Below, in pieces: positions 21,560 to 32,545 of a DNA stretch of 64,000 bases; positions within the stretch are counted from its first letter, which is position 1, and each line of letters opens with the position of its first letter. The notes beneath the pieces were generated by a model. That model saw only the letters and a program-made list of their open reading frames with translations, searched no databases and was not told the origin of the DNA. This DNA comes from a bacterium (GTDB lineage Bacteria > Patescibacteriota > Gracilibacteria > BD1-5 > UBA6164): assembly GCA_024635475.1 (NCBI GenBank), contig JAGXIW010000002.1, forward strand, positions 1-64,000. Reading direction: 5' to 3'. The translations under genes and the position numbers were made by a program.

Positions 21560-22768
21560 TTAAGTATTTTTTTTATAAATATATAAATCTGCTCACGTTT
21601 CTGACTTTTTTCATTCTATTTTTTTAAATCAAAGTTTCTCAAAAAATCATCATGATTTTGAATATGCAAAAATTACAGTTTCTTTTTTCATCTCAAATCA
21701 TAAAAGTTTTCAAATTCAATTTCATTCTTTTGAAGCATACAAGCATTGAAGTAATTTTCATTTTTCTCATTGTATTTCGGTATCAATTAGAGAATATCCT
21801 CATAAAATAGTTCATTCAATTTCTAAAACTTTATATGAGTTAAATATTTCAGTTTTATCTTCTTCATCCCTTTTTTTCCATTTTCATTCAAATATATTTT
21901 TGTCATAAATTAATTCAAACATTGCCCTATTTTCCAGTTTTTTGTATTTTGCTTTATTTAAATCTATAAACATTGTTCATGATCAAAATCATTCGAGTTC
22001 TTCTCTTAGACCTGATAGACTTGTTATAGTAATTTTTGATATTCAAACTTCAAGTAATGAGTTAATAGTTTGTATTTTTTTCAACATTCATCAATCAACT
22101 TTTATATCTTTGTCTTCTCAAATTAAAATTAGGTCTAACTTTTTTTTAGTCATAAAAGTTATTGTCTCCATTTTTGTATTATTTAATCATCAAGTTCAAG
22201 TTAGAAAAACTATATTAGAAATTATATTAGTATATTTTTCTGCAAAAATTTTAACTATATCATCAGCATTAATATTTAATATATCATTACTTCATATATC
22301 TACTCAAACAAAAGGAATTAAATTTATTTTATTTTTATCAAAAGATTTATTAAAATTTTTAGGAATTCAAACTTCTCAAAGTCATTGTTGTTTTATACAT
22401 TGAGTATCATTAGGAGTAAAAATATTTAAATTTTCTTTTCAAAATAAAAAACTAAGTTTTAAAGATAAGTCTTTATAAGCTGGAATAACTCATTTTTCCA
22501 GTATATCTTTATTTGTATAATTTTTTCAATCGCTTCATTTTTTTCTTAATTTTCAAGTTTGTTTTTCATACTCTTTAGTAATTTGATTTCATCATCAATA
22601 AATTAAAATCAAGGGAATTCAAATTTCTTTTAGACTTTTAATATATTTAGTAAATTCTAAAAAGTTATTGTCTTCCAATAATTCTCAACTAATTTTTAAA
22701 ATTAGGTACTTATCCTTATAGATATCTAAATAAGGGCTATCTGGGTAATTCTTTCATATTTGGTAAAA
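21560..22768 (-). CDS. Acetylglutamate kinase / N-acetyltransferase fusion, start uncertain
   Basis: About 400 residues. Kinase part: YLILKISGELLED, LILIYGGGNQITKEYE, LNINADDIVKIFAEK, VFLTGTGGL, VDGGMLKKIQT and FGSGTMFI, the order of acetylglutamate kinase. C-terminal GNAT part: LQCLYASKEGNGIGKLLGFE and GGFFEKLGFKKI. This is the layout of bifunctional NAGS/K enzymes of arginine synthesis. The frame has no ATG/GTG/TTG at its beginning; it opens after a TAA at about 22769. An ATG in another frame at 22755-22757 would join the protein (MKELP...) if one base of a CCC run were lost. No other arginine genes are visible. A terminator lies just upstream. Confidence 0.75.
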
Positions 22769-22770
22769 TT

Positions 22771-22812
22771 AAAAAATAAAAAAACTTCGAGATTTCACTC
22801 GAAGTTTTTATT
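22771..22812 (-). terminator. Strong intrinsic terminator before the NAGK-like gene
   Basis: Perfect 11-bp stem AAAACTTCGAG / CTCGAAGTTTT with a 6-nt loop, T-run on the minus strand. It ends a short transcript holding the 24-aa ORF, immediately before the kinase gene; readthrough could regulate the latter. Confidence 0.8.
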
Positions 22813-22831
22813 TAAATGAATTATTTTGCAT

Positions 22832-22906
22832 TTAAACAAGGACTTTGAGTGAATTCTCATTAAATCTTTGTCTTCTTATAGAATGTGTATTAAGTATATT
22901 ATTCAT
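22832..22906 (-). CDS. Possible 24-residue peptide (leader or precursor)
   Basis: Begins MNNILNTHSIRRQRF and continues NENSLKVLV. It has a promoter-like sequence upstream and a strong terminator 20 bp downstream, so it may be a separate transcript. Three AGA arginine codons lie close together (RRQR), ahead of an acetylglutamate kinase gene, as in an attenuator leader; alternatively it may be a precursor peptide for the radical SAM enzyme encoded just upstream, or chance. Confidence 0.4.
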   Translation of the reverse strand: MNNILNTHSIRRQRFNENSLKVLV

Positions 22907-22938
22907 TTTTCTGAAAGTTGTAATTAAACTTTAAATGT

Positions 22939-22966
22939 ATTCTAAATAAAAAATAATTAAAAGCAA
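22939..22966 (-). promoter_or_regulatory. Candidate promoter of the 24-residue ORF
   Basis: Minus strand TTGCTT (22961-22966), 16-bp spacer, TAGAAT (22939-22944); 33 bp before the ATG. Confidence 0.4.
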
Positions 22967-23012
22967 ATTTCTATTTTAAAACCACTTTATAAATCAAATA
23001 TAAAATTATAAA

Positions 23013-24038
23013 TTACCCTAAAAGAGATTTTTCTATTTGTTTAGGGATATTTATTCATCTAGCTTTATAGTTTATCAATCTTGGCTCGCATCAAAATCAA
23101 GATTTTTTTTTATCTTTTATAAAAAACTTCAATGTTCATTTTCATGGAATAAATATAGGAGCATTATTTTCCTCTCATTTTGTTCCTACACAAGAATATA
23201 TTTTTCATTCATTCGTCACATATACTCATCAAACTCTTTGAATACAATTTGTAGACTGAGGGTACATAAAATCTTTTGGTAATTTTATTCAAAATTCTTT
23301 TTCATCTATATCTCTAAGTTTAATTCTTAATTCATCTAATTTTACAGTAGGACATTCATCATCTGGAGTAGAAGAATCAAATGGTATAAAAGTTTTTACC
23401 ATAGGCATTATATTATTTTCTCGACAATATCTAAATATATCGGGTATTTCATAAATATTGCTTTTCATTACTAAAATATCAGCACCAACCTTTGTTATTA
23501 TACGATTAATTCAATTTAAATTCATAGTTTCTCATCTTGTAAATCATTTTTTTATTAATAATTTTAAAGTCTCATTCCTTTGATTTAAGTAATCAAAATC
23601 TACTCATACATAGTCATTTTGTTTTTTAGTCAAGGACCATAATTTTATCACAAAACTAACATCCAAAAATTTTTCTATATTTTTTTCTTCAAAGAATTTT
23701 GTAGCTCAATTTGAAAATACTATAATTTTCATAGATAATTTTCTAGTTTTATTAATCATTTGAATTAATATTGGGTGAATAGTTGGTTCTCATGCTCATA
23801 CTATATCAATAGCCTCAACTCAAAGCTTTTTTGCTTCAATAATCAATTTTATTTTATCAGGAATATTTATATCTATAGATTCTAATTTTTCATTTCATTT
23901 CTTAACAAAACATACAGGACATTTTAAATTACATCCACTTGGAGTTTCAGTACATAATCTTATTAATCGATTATTAACAACAGTATTTTTTATATGTTCT
24001 TCGGAAATATCCCATCATTTTATTATAGGTGCTAGCAT
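23013..24038 (-). CDS. Radical SAM enzyme with C-terminal cysteine (SPASM/twitch-like) region
   Basis: 341 residues. The radical SAM cluster motif CxxxCxxC is at residues 36-43 (GCNLKCPVCF), followed by the SAM-binding IDIVGAGEPTIHP. The C-terminal part has NCIQRVGGVYVTNEGKIYSC and a late GFGCEPR, the arrangement of an auxiliary-cluster (SPASM or twitch) domain. Such enzymes modify peptides, RNA or cofactors. Divergent from a TrmB-like regulator, with a good promoter and palindrome between them. The substrate is unknown; a tiny ORF lies directly downstream. Confidence 0.85.
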
Positions 24039-24089
24039 ATTTACTTTTATTATTGAATAACTATTAATGGTTATAAATAACAATTAATA

Positions 24090-24109
24090 AAATTATTTTA
24101 AAATAATTT
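24090..24109. promoter_or_regulatory. Perfect 20-bp palindrome, candidate operator
   Basis: AAATTATTTTAAAATAATTT is identical to its reverse complement. It overlaps the -10 of the leftward promoter and lies 71 bp before the TrmB-like gene. Confidence 0.6.
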
Positions 24110-24121
24110 GCTTTTTGTCAA
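24095..24121 (-). promoter_or_regulatory. Candidate promoter of the radical SAM gene
   Basis: Minus strand TTGACA (24116-24121), 15-bp spacer, TAAAAT (24095-24100). Spacer is short. Confidence 0.45.
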
Positions 24122-24180
24122 TTTATAAGTAAATTATAAGTGCCGATAAATATCAACAGTATTAGTATTAAATAATAATT

Positions 24181-24900
24181 ATGATAAAAGAAAAATTAAT
24201 TAAACTCTGATTTAGTGAGAAAGAAATAGAAATTCTTTTGACTCTTTATAAATTATGACAATCAGTTGCATCTACATTAGCAAGAATAACATCTATTAAA
24301 AGAGCATCTGTTTACGATATTTTAAATAGTTTAATTCAAAAATGATTGGTTTCAACTTTTATACAATGATGAATTACCTATTTTGCTATAGATGATATAA
24401 ACAAGATTTTATATACAGAAAGAGAGAAATTAAAAATTGCTGAAAATGTTATTACTAAAATTAAAAATATAAAAAAATTTGGTGAATGAACACAAGTAAA
24501 TTATTATAAAGGAGTTGAATGATATAGAGAAATGTATAATGATGTTTCAGATAATAAGATATCAGAATTATTAATAATAATGAATCTTGATGAACATTAT
24601 TGATTGATAAGTGATGAAATAGAAAAAGAATGGATCAAAAAAAGACTAAAAAATAAAGTAAATATCAGATTCATTACACAAAAAACTGAATTATCAATTG
24701 ATTTAAAAAAACGAGATGAAAAAGAACTTAGAAAAGTTAAGTTCTTATGAAATGATCAATTATTTACAAGTAGTCTCATGTTATATAAAAATTTTGTTTA
24801 TTTATTCGATCCAAAAGAGAAAAGCTGAATAAGAATCCATAATGAAAGTTTTTATATTATGTTTAAAGAAATATTTGAAGTTTATTGGAATATTTGTTAG
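24181..24900 (+). CDS. TrmB-like transcriptional regulator
   Basis: 239 residues. The N-terminal winged helix reads LGFSEKEIEILLTLYKLGQS, then ARITSIKRASVYDILNSLIQKGLV with a recognition helix rich in Arg/Ser, followed by the wing ITYFAID. The C-terminal portion (VNYYKGVEGYREMYNDV onward) matches the TrmB effector-domain opening that follows the linker helix. TrmB proteins sense sugars or other ligands; many candidate phyla carry them. It lies between the radical SAM gene and an ABC exporter pair, tail to tail with the latter. Confidence 0.8.
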
Positions 24901-24912
24901 GTATAATTTTTT

Positions 24913-26649
24913 TTAAAACCCGCTTTGTAAATCAAGCATTTTCTTGTATTTTCATCCAAATTTTACAAGTTCACTATGTGTTCAGTCTTCAATTATTTTT
25001 CAATTTTCTATGTAAATAATTCTGTCTGCATTTTTTACAGTTTGCAATCTGTGAGCAATTATAATTACTGTTTTTCATTTAAATAAATTATATAGAGCCT
25101 GATTTACATCATCTTCATTGAAGCTATCCATCGCAGAAGTAGGTTCATCAAGTAGAATTATTTTCGGATTTTTAAGCATTATTTTGGCTATTGCAAGTCT
25201 TTGTTTTTGTCATCAACTAAGTTTTACTCATCTTTCTCATATTTCTGTATTTATTCATTTTGGTAAGTCATATATAAAATCACATTTTGATAATTTAATA
25301 ATTGTTTTAAGTTCAGATTCATTAATATCATTATCAATTGAGTAAGTTATATTATCATAAACACTTCAATCAAAGACACTTGGATCTTGTGTTAGATATC
25401 AGATATTTTCATAATAACTTTTTAATGAAATATCTTTTGTATTTTGATTATCAATTATTATATCTCAAGAATCTTGTTTTATGTATCAAGACAACAATTT
25501 TATTAAAGTTGTTTTTCCTCATCAACTTGGTCAAACTATTGCAAGTTTTTTTCATCCTTCTATTTTTAAATCAAAATCTTCAAAAACATTTTTATTTTTT
25601 ACATATGCATAATTTAAGTTTTTCACTTCATAAGTTCAATTTAACCAAAGATAATCCTTTCATGTATCGTATCCTTCAATTTCAGGAGTATTATCAAAGA
25701 AATTCCACAGATTTTCAATAACTGTAAAATCTTTTGTAATATTTTTGTAAAACTCAATTCAATTTTCAATTGCTTTCTGCATTATTATGATACTTCAAGA
25801 AATTCAAACTAAAGTTGCTAAACTCATATTTCAAGATAAAACTTCTTTTCATAAGAAATAAAAAACTGATATCAAAGTAACTAATATAATTCCATCTGGT
25901 ATAAAAAAAAGTCAATTAATAGGTAATCACATTTTTTTATTAAAATGGATCATTTTGTTTATGTATTCATCTAGAATATTTATTTCATTATTTATCTTAC
26001 TTGATTGAAAAATCTCATTTTTAGACATAATAATTTTTACTATTTGTTTTGTATATAGGTTTTTTGTATCCCATCTTTGAATTCTATATTTTATACAAAA
26101 ATAATTTATTTTGTGTGATATGATATAAAATCAAATTAATATTAAAATAAAAATTAGTAGATACAGTGAATTTGCATTTAAAAGCATAAATGCAGTAAAT
26201 AATATATACACAACCAATTTACTTCATTCACTTATTGTGTAATGCATTTGTTCTCACCATTTATCAAATCATCTTTCAATGATTGATATAGATTTTCATA
26301 CTCAATATTTTTCAGTAAAAGTATTGTTGAGTTTAATAAATTTCTCAATGTATTTTTTTTGTATGTTTTTTTGAGTTACTAAATTTACCTCTGTCCATCA
26401 ATAGTTTCTCAATAAAAAGCTTGTTAGATAAAAATATATAAAATAAGCAATATAAAATAATAATATTGTATTTAATAAACTTGAATTTTTTGTTTCTAAT
26501 GCAAATGTAATTTTTTGAAGGAAAAATATATGTATAACTCAATTTATTCCCCAACTAGAATAAATGTATATTGCTCTAATATATACCAAAGGAGAATCTT
26601 TTATAGGATTTAAAAATCTGATAATTTTACCTGTAATATTTTGCCCCAT
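24913..26649 (-). CDS. ABC exporter half-transporter (membrane + ATPase)
   Basis: 578 residues. An N-terminal membrane region of about 340 residues with six likely helices precedes an ATPase domain with Walker A GPSGGGKTT (two UGA glycines), signature [13 protein letters not shown]-type text, Walker B with [12 protein letters not shown] and an H-loop near the C-terminus (THSELVKFG). The layout is that of a type IV ABC exporter. It is 578 residues long, exactly like its upstream neighbour, and the C-termini are nearly identical (MLDLQSGF), so the two probably form a heterodimer. Substrate unknown. Confidence 0.92.
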
Positions 26650-26677
26650 TATAATTTTAATTAATTAAATATTTTTT

Positions 26678-28414
26678 CTAAAACCCACTTTGTAAATCAA
26701 GCATTTTCTTGTATTTTCAACCAAGCTTAACTAGTTCACTATGTGTTCAATCTTCGATTATTTCTCAATTTTCTATGTAAATAATTCTATCAGCATGTTT
26801 TACTGTTTGTAATCTATGAGCGATTATAATAACAGTTTTTCATTTAAAAAGGTTATAAAGAGCTTCTGAAACATCATCTTCATTGAAGCTATCCATTGCA
26901 GAAGTTGGTTCATCAAGGAATATTATTTTAGGATTTTTTAACATTATTTTAGCTATTGCAAGTCTTTGTTTTTGTCATCAACTAAGTCTTATTCATCTTT
27001 CTCCGATCTCAGTTTGGAGTCATTTTTCATAAGTATAGACGAAGCCACATTTAGCTAATTTTAATATTTTTTCCAATTCCTCGTTTTCCAATTTTCTATC
27101 TATAGCATAAGTAAGATTTTCATATATTGTTCAATCAAAAATTGATGGTTCTTGAGTTAAGTATCATATATTTTTATAATAACTTTTTAGTGAAATTTTA
27201 GATAAATCTTGTCAGTCTATAAGTATATCTCAAGAATTTTGGTGAATATATCAAGATATAAGTTTGATTAAAGTTGTTTTTCCTCCTCAACTTGGTCAAA
27301 CTATCGCAAGTTTTTTTCATCAGATTATTTCTAAATCAAAATTATTAAAAACATTTTCCTTAAAATATTTAAATTGCAATCATTTTATATCTATGTCTCA
27401 ATTTTTATATATAAATTTTTTTCAGCTTTGATATCATTTCATCATTGGAGCTTTATCGAAAAAAATCCATAATTTTTCTATATCATCAAATATATTTGTA
27501 AAATCTACATATAAAAAAATAAATCTATTTAAAATTTGGTCAAATATGTAAGCAATAGACATAAGTGCTAAAAATTCTCAAAAGTTTATAATATTTCAAA
27601 GTAAAGAAAAACCAAAAATAATTATCAAAAATATTTTACTTCAATCAACTATAAATTTGGTTGTTATAGCTGTCCATACTCAAAAATTTCTTATTTTATA
27701 ATTTATCTTTTTGTTTTTGTTTAATGAATCTGCTATATTGTTTGCTTCTTCCAATCATTTATCATTTTGTAAAATCTCAAATTTGGTCATCAAAACTTTT
27801 ACAAATCTTCTTGTTAAAGCTATATTTAATTCTCTTCTATCAATTCTAAGTAATTTTGCCTTTTTTTGCAGATAATAAGTAAAATATAGTACAAAGATAA
27901 ATACAATAATCAAAATTAAAGCATAATAAATATTGATAAATGTAATGAATATAAAAGAGAAAATAATCATTATTATCCCAGGTAGTACATCTTCCAAAAA
28001 TTTATTTAGTAAATCAACCCATGCATGCATTCATTTATCTACCATAGCTATCAATTTTCATGTTCATTGTTTTTCTATATAGGTATTATCTATATAAAGG
28101 TATTTTGGTATATAGTTATTATACATATATTTTCTTAATTCTGGCCGTAATACAGCATGAGTCCAGTTTCTTGTATAAAATATAATCAAATAATTTATGA
28201 AAACCAAAGTAATAAGTACAATGACCAAAGTAGAAATTTCCTGAATTCAATTTGTAAGTTTATTTGTTATTTCTTTTATTAGGTATATAGATGCTATATT
28301 GAAAATACTACTAAAAACAATTGGAATTAAGGCTTTTAAAGTTATATTTTTCCTTTGAAGAAGAGGAACAAAGAATTTTTTTATGATTTCCAAAAAAGAA
28401 TATTCTTTTCTCAT
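26678..28414 (-). CDS. ABC exporter half-transporter, paralogue
   Basis: 578 residues, first gene of the exporter pair. Six-helix membrane domain (about residues 20-330), then Walker [14 protein letters not shown], signature LSGGQKQRL and Walker [14 protein letters not shown]. It starts [17 protein letters not shown]. The 28-bp gap to the next gene and very similar C-terminal sequence point to tandem duplication and joint expression. Candidates for cargo are peptides, lipids or drugs; a nearby radical SAM enzyme makes a modified peptide conceivable, but this is speculation. Confidence 0.92.
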
Positions 28415-28579
28415 TTTGATTAATAAATAAGTAAGTAACTAATATTTTAAAAAAATTATAGTTAATATTGTTTTTTTAACAAATTTTTTAAAATTAAAAT
28501 TGATTTTTTTCATTTTTTCTTTAAAATTCACATAGGAAATTAGGATTATTTTTATTTATTATAAATTGTTTATAAAATT

Positions 28580-29098
28580 ATGGATGTAGTAAAAGATTTG
28601 ATAGTAAAAATTGAAAATTTAAAACAAAACAAAAAATTCAAAGAGGCTTTGGATATACTTAAAGGTGTTACTATGAAGTATAGTGATGATTATAGAATAT
28701 ATGAGGAAATAGCTGATATATATTTGTATGAATGAAAATTAGTTCAAGCGGCAAAAGCTGTTAATTTTGCATTGTCTTTAAATAAAGAATCAGCAACTTG
28801 AAATTACCTAAAAGGATTTATTTTATTATCAAATGAAAAAGCATTTGAGGCTGTAAAGTATTTAGAAAAATCAAATAATTTAATGTGAAATAATGCCGAA
28901 GTATTGAGAAACTTGTGATGGGCTTATACTATGGTGTGAGAACAAGAAAAAGGTATTTCTATACTTAAAAGAGCATTAAATATCTCTCCTTGAGATGAAC
29001 TTATAACTGAGGATTTAGCTATGGCACTTATTTGATCTGGAAATGTAAAAGATTGAAATACATTGCTTTTAAAAATATGAAAAAATTTTAAAAAATAG
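28580..29098 (+). CDS. TPR-repeat protein
   Basis: 172 residues composed of about four tetratricopeptide-like helix pairs (for example IYEEIADIYLYEGKLVQAAK, LRNLGWAYTMVGEQEKGISI and LAMALIGSGNVKDG). No signal peptide or catalytic domain. TPR proteins act as scaffolds. It precedes the FtsA-like gene by five bases, so they are co-transcribed, and it may serve division or cell-wall assembly. Confidence 0.8.
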
Positions 29099-29103
29099 TA
29101 CTT

Positions 29104-30282
29104 ATGTTTGAAAAAAAAGAAATATGAGCAAATAATATAGCTGTAATTGATATCTGAAGTTACAGGATTAAGTTGGCTAATTGTAATTTAAAAAAAGATG
29201 AGATAGATATAATATGATATAGTGAAAAAAGACAAGAACAAGATATAATTTTGAACTGAGAGATTATAGATTTAAAATTAATCTGTGAGAATTTAAAGAT
29301 AGCTTTTCAAAAAGTAGATCCAAATAATAATATAAAAAAAATCATAATAAATTCAATTACTTTAGATGTTTTTTTGAATTCTTGTAGAGTTTCTTATCAG
29401 AGAAAAAATAAGGATGAAAAAATCAAAAAAGAAGAAATTTTTCATATAATAAGAGAAAAGGAAATCGAATGTATAGAAAAAGCAGTAAAAAACATTAAAG
29501 CAAAAACTTGATATTTTAAGGAAGATTTAAAAATATTATCAAGTAATATAAATCATATATTTGTTGATTCTATGCAAGTTAAGGACTTGATATGAAAAAC
29601 CTGAAAAAACATATCTATCTCTATTACAAATATGTTTATTCCTAACAATAAATATGAATTAATAGAGGAAATTTGAAAAATACTTAATAAAGAAATAGTT
29701 ACAATAATTCCTGATGAATATAGTATAACTAAATTATTTGATGAACAAACCGATGTCGTTATAATCAATATATGAAATTCTGCTACATCTATTTCAATTA
29801 AAAAATCAGATGAGGTTATTTGAACAACAAAAATAAATATATGAATGAATGATTTATTTAGAAAAATCAAGGAAAAGAAAATAATTCCAACAGAAAAAAT
29901 AATAAAGGAAATAGAAAAAAACTTTTTACCTGAAAAAGAAATATTTTTAGATACTTTCAAAGAATGTATAATAGCATGACTACAAGATGTAGTAGATGGA
30001 AAAATATGTCCAAATAAGTTTTTTATAACTGGATGATGATGAAAATGTAGTTTTATAAAAAATTATTTTAAAAATATAGATTTCGCTTGAAATCATATAA
30101 AAATAGTTAAAAATATAGAATTTATTGAACCAGATTTTACTTTAAGTAAAAATGAAATAGATAAAATTTGAACAGATAATATAAACTTACTTTCTATGAT
30201 TTTTGTTGCTCATAAAATATTTTATGATGAAAAGACTATTGTAAAAGATATGTTGGAAGAGGTTATGATGGAACTGGAATAA
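29104..30282 (+). CDS. ftsA: FtsA-like actin-fold ATPase
   Basis: 392 residues. Phosphate-1 motif AVIDIGSYRIKLANC, a central region with VKDLIGKTGKNISISI like the FtsA 1C domain, phosphate-2 motif VVIINIGNSATSISI, and the adenosine motif FFITGGGGKCSFIKN. FtsA tethers FtsZ filaments to the membrane. PilM of type IV pili is a related alternative, but the neighbour MurA and the central motif favour FtsA. No obvious C-terminal amphipathic helix was identified. UGA codes the conserved glycines. Confidence 0.75.
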
Positions 30283-30444
30283 ATTAAGAGTAGAGTACAG
30301 AATGTAGAATGGATTATTAGAAAAAGAAGAAAGGGATGTTTGATTTTATATAAAAAATTTATATAATCTCCGGAAATATTTATTAACAGCTATATTTTCA
30401 TATAATTGTTAATTATTAATTATTAATTATTAATTATTTAATCT
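30283..30444 (+). repeat. Intergenic segment with AGAATGTA and TTAATTA repeats
   Basis: Has GTACAGAATGTAGAATGG near 30296 like the other AGAATGTA segments, and TTAATTATTAATTATTAATT just before murA. No gene seen. Confidence 0.4.
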
Positions 30445-31707
30445 ATGTTTATCGTAAATTGATGAAAAAAATTATCTTGAAATGTAAAAATAAGTTGATC
30501 AAAAAATGCTTGTTTACCATTACTTGCAGCTTCCGTACTTATTAAGTGAAAGGTGTTTTTTAAAAATGTACCTCTTATATGAGATGTAGTTACAATGCTA
30601 GAGATTATGGGATCATTATGAGTAACTCATGATTTTGTTGATGATACTTTATTTTTGGATTCATCAAATTTAAGTATGGATAATTTTGATGCACTTAGAA
30701 TCAAAGAAATAAGAGCTAGTATATTACTTTTATCTCCTATATTACATTTTTTTGACAAGATTACTATTCCAGAACCAGGTGGATGTAATATATGAAAAAG
30801 GTCAATAGATTCACATTTAGAATGATTAAAAACTATTTGATACTCTTATAAAATAGGAGAAGATAATACGATAGAAATTTCATGAAATAAAGAGTATTGA
30901 GAAAAAACTATAAATGCATGATTTTGAGTAACAGGAACTGAAAATCTCATAATTGCTAATGTATTAAGAAGGTGACAGACTATTATAAAATTGGCTGCTA
31001 TAGAACCACATGTAATAAATTTGATAGATTTTTTGAAACTTGCATGAGCAGATATAGTTGTAGATTATGATCATACTATTACAATAAATTGAGTAGATAA
31101 TTTAAATAGTAATTTATGATTCAATGTAGTATCAGATTATATAGAATCAGGAACTTTTATGATTATATGAGCTATGTTATCAAGAGAGTATATAGATATA
31201 GAAAATGCTAGAATAAAAGATTTGTATGCATTTATAGAAAAGCTTAGGGAATCATGAGTTAGAATAGAAGATATGTGAGATGATAAAGTAAGAGTTTGGA
31301 GATCTACAAATCTAAAAGCAGTATCTATACAGACAAATATATTTCCAGGGTTTCCAACGGATTTACAATCTCCTTTCTCAGTTTTGATGACACAAGCTGA
31401 GTGAATATCAAAAATTCATGAAGTCCTGTTTGAGTCTAGATTAAATTTTTTAGTTGAACTAGAAAAGATAAAATGACATATAGCTATACTAAATCCACAT
31501 GAGGCTTTGATTTTTTGAAAGACAAGTGTGAAAGCAGGAGAGACTTTGACTAGTTGGGACCTAAGAGCTTGAGTTGCTATGGTTATAATAGCACTTTTAA
31601 TAGAATGAGAAACCAAAATCACAAATATAAATTATATAAAAAGAGGGTATTCTAATTTCTTGGAAAAAATAATTTCTCTTTGAGGTGATATAAGAGAGGA
31701 AGAATAA
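30445..31707 (+). CDS. murA: UDP-N-acetylglucosamine 1-carboxyvinyltransferase
   Basis: 420 residues, normal MurA length. N-terminal GGKKLSGNVKISGSKNACLP contains the substrate-binding Lys/Asn; the catalytic Cys is at about residue 114 in PEPGGCNIGKRS; late motifs FPGFPTDLQSP and LRAGVAMVIIALL are typical. It adds enolpyruvate to UDP-GlcNAc as the first committed step of peptidoglycan synthesis. The Cys means fosfomycin-type chemistry is preserved. Its position after an FtsA-like gene suggests linked wall synthesis and division. Confidence 0.96.
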
Positions 31708-31734
31708 GGAGATGCATAAAATTAAGGAAATACT

Positions 31735-31860
31735 GAAATAACTGTCCCTAAAGGACTGTCTTCGCGAGCATTCTGAGCTTTAGCGAAGAATCCCTTAAAC
31801 AATGTTTTATTAATTTAATCAAGTTAAAGGGATCCTTCGCAGTTGCTCAGGATGACAAAG
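31735..31860. repeat. Palindromic intergenic repeat (GTCATTC family)
   Basis: Opposed arms GCTTTAGCGAAGAATCCCTT and AAGGGATCCTTCGCAGTTGC with outer AGCATTCTGAGC and GCTCAGGATGACA. The same core occurs at 19161, 50133-50215 and 54644. Confidence 0.65.
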
Positions 31861-31913
31861 AATTTAATTTTTCAGTATTTACTTAAACTAATTTACTAAT
31901 TTAACAAACAATT

Positions 31914-32111
31914 ATGAAACCATTTGCATTATTTTTTATATTATTTTGAATTACGATAATTATTTTTCCTAAATTTTTAGCTTATCTTATTGGTGGATTT
32001 TTTGTTTTTGTATGAGTAAGTATGTTATCAGTAGGAAGTATATTTAATTTTGGAAAAAAAAGCAAAGAAGATAATTATATAAAATTTGGTAAGTACAAGA
32101 TTTTTAGATAA
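31914..32111 (+). CDS. Small two-helix membrane protein
   Basis: 65 residues. Two hydrophobic segments (MKPFALFFILFGITIIIFP and the following LAYLIGGFFVFVGV) and a basic tail. Unrecognised. It sits between murA and a soluble small protein, all on the plus strand. Confidence 0.6.
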
Positions 32112-32144
32112 AATAAATATAATTTAGTATTTAATATTTTTATT

Positions 32145-32522
32145 ATGTGAAGTTTTATAGAAATAAATGATACATTACAAATATCAATAGAACAAGGATT
32201 TCCCAAAGAATTAGATTATGAAGTACATGAATTAAAACAATTTAAATCATCAGATTTTGAAGATAAAATCTTTGAGTTTAAAAATAAAAAAGATATAAGG
32301 ATTTATCAAATTCCTCCAGTTAGAAATTTTTTAGTACAAAATATTGACTGAAAATGGCTTTATTGGGGACTTGTGCATATAATTGAAACAAATCATGATA
32401 ACATAAATCATACTACTTCATGAAAATATAAAATAGTATATATTTATACTCCAGAAGAAATGAAATATGCTCATAGATTGATTGATAGAAATAAAGATAC
32501 TGATTTTTTAAATGTTATATAA
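32145..32522 (+). CDS. Small soluble protein of unknown function
   Basis: 125 residues. Begins MGSFIEINDTLQISIEQGFP and includes DIRIYQIPPVRNFLVQNI, WGLVHIIETNHD and YTPEEMKYAHRL. No signal peptide. The compact, uninterrupted, motif-rich sequence suggests a conserved protein, but I do not recognise its family. Adjacent to a small membrane protein upstream and a PrsW-like protease downstream. Confidence 0.65.
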
Positions 32523-32545
32523 GATTAATTTATTCAAACTTAACT

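Noticed and set aside
28439-28513. A 24-residue minus-strand ORF (MKKINFNFKKFVKK...) upstream of the ABC exporter pair
   Set aside because: It has the same length as the 22832 ORF and is cationic, but has no terminator or promoter of its own. ORFs this short occur by chance with only two stop codons.
29104-30282. PilM call for the actin-fold ATPase
   Set aside because: Central motif and MurA neighbour fit FtsA better, and the pilus genes are 20 kb away; kept as an alternative only.
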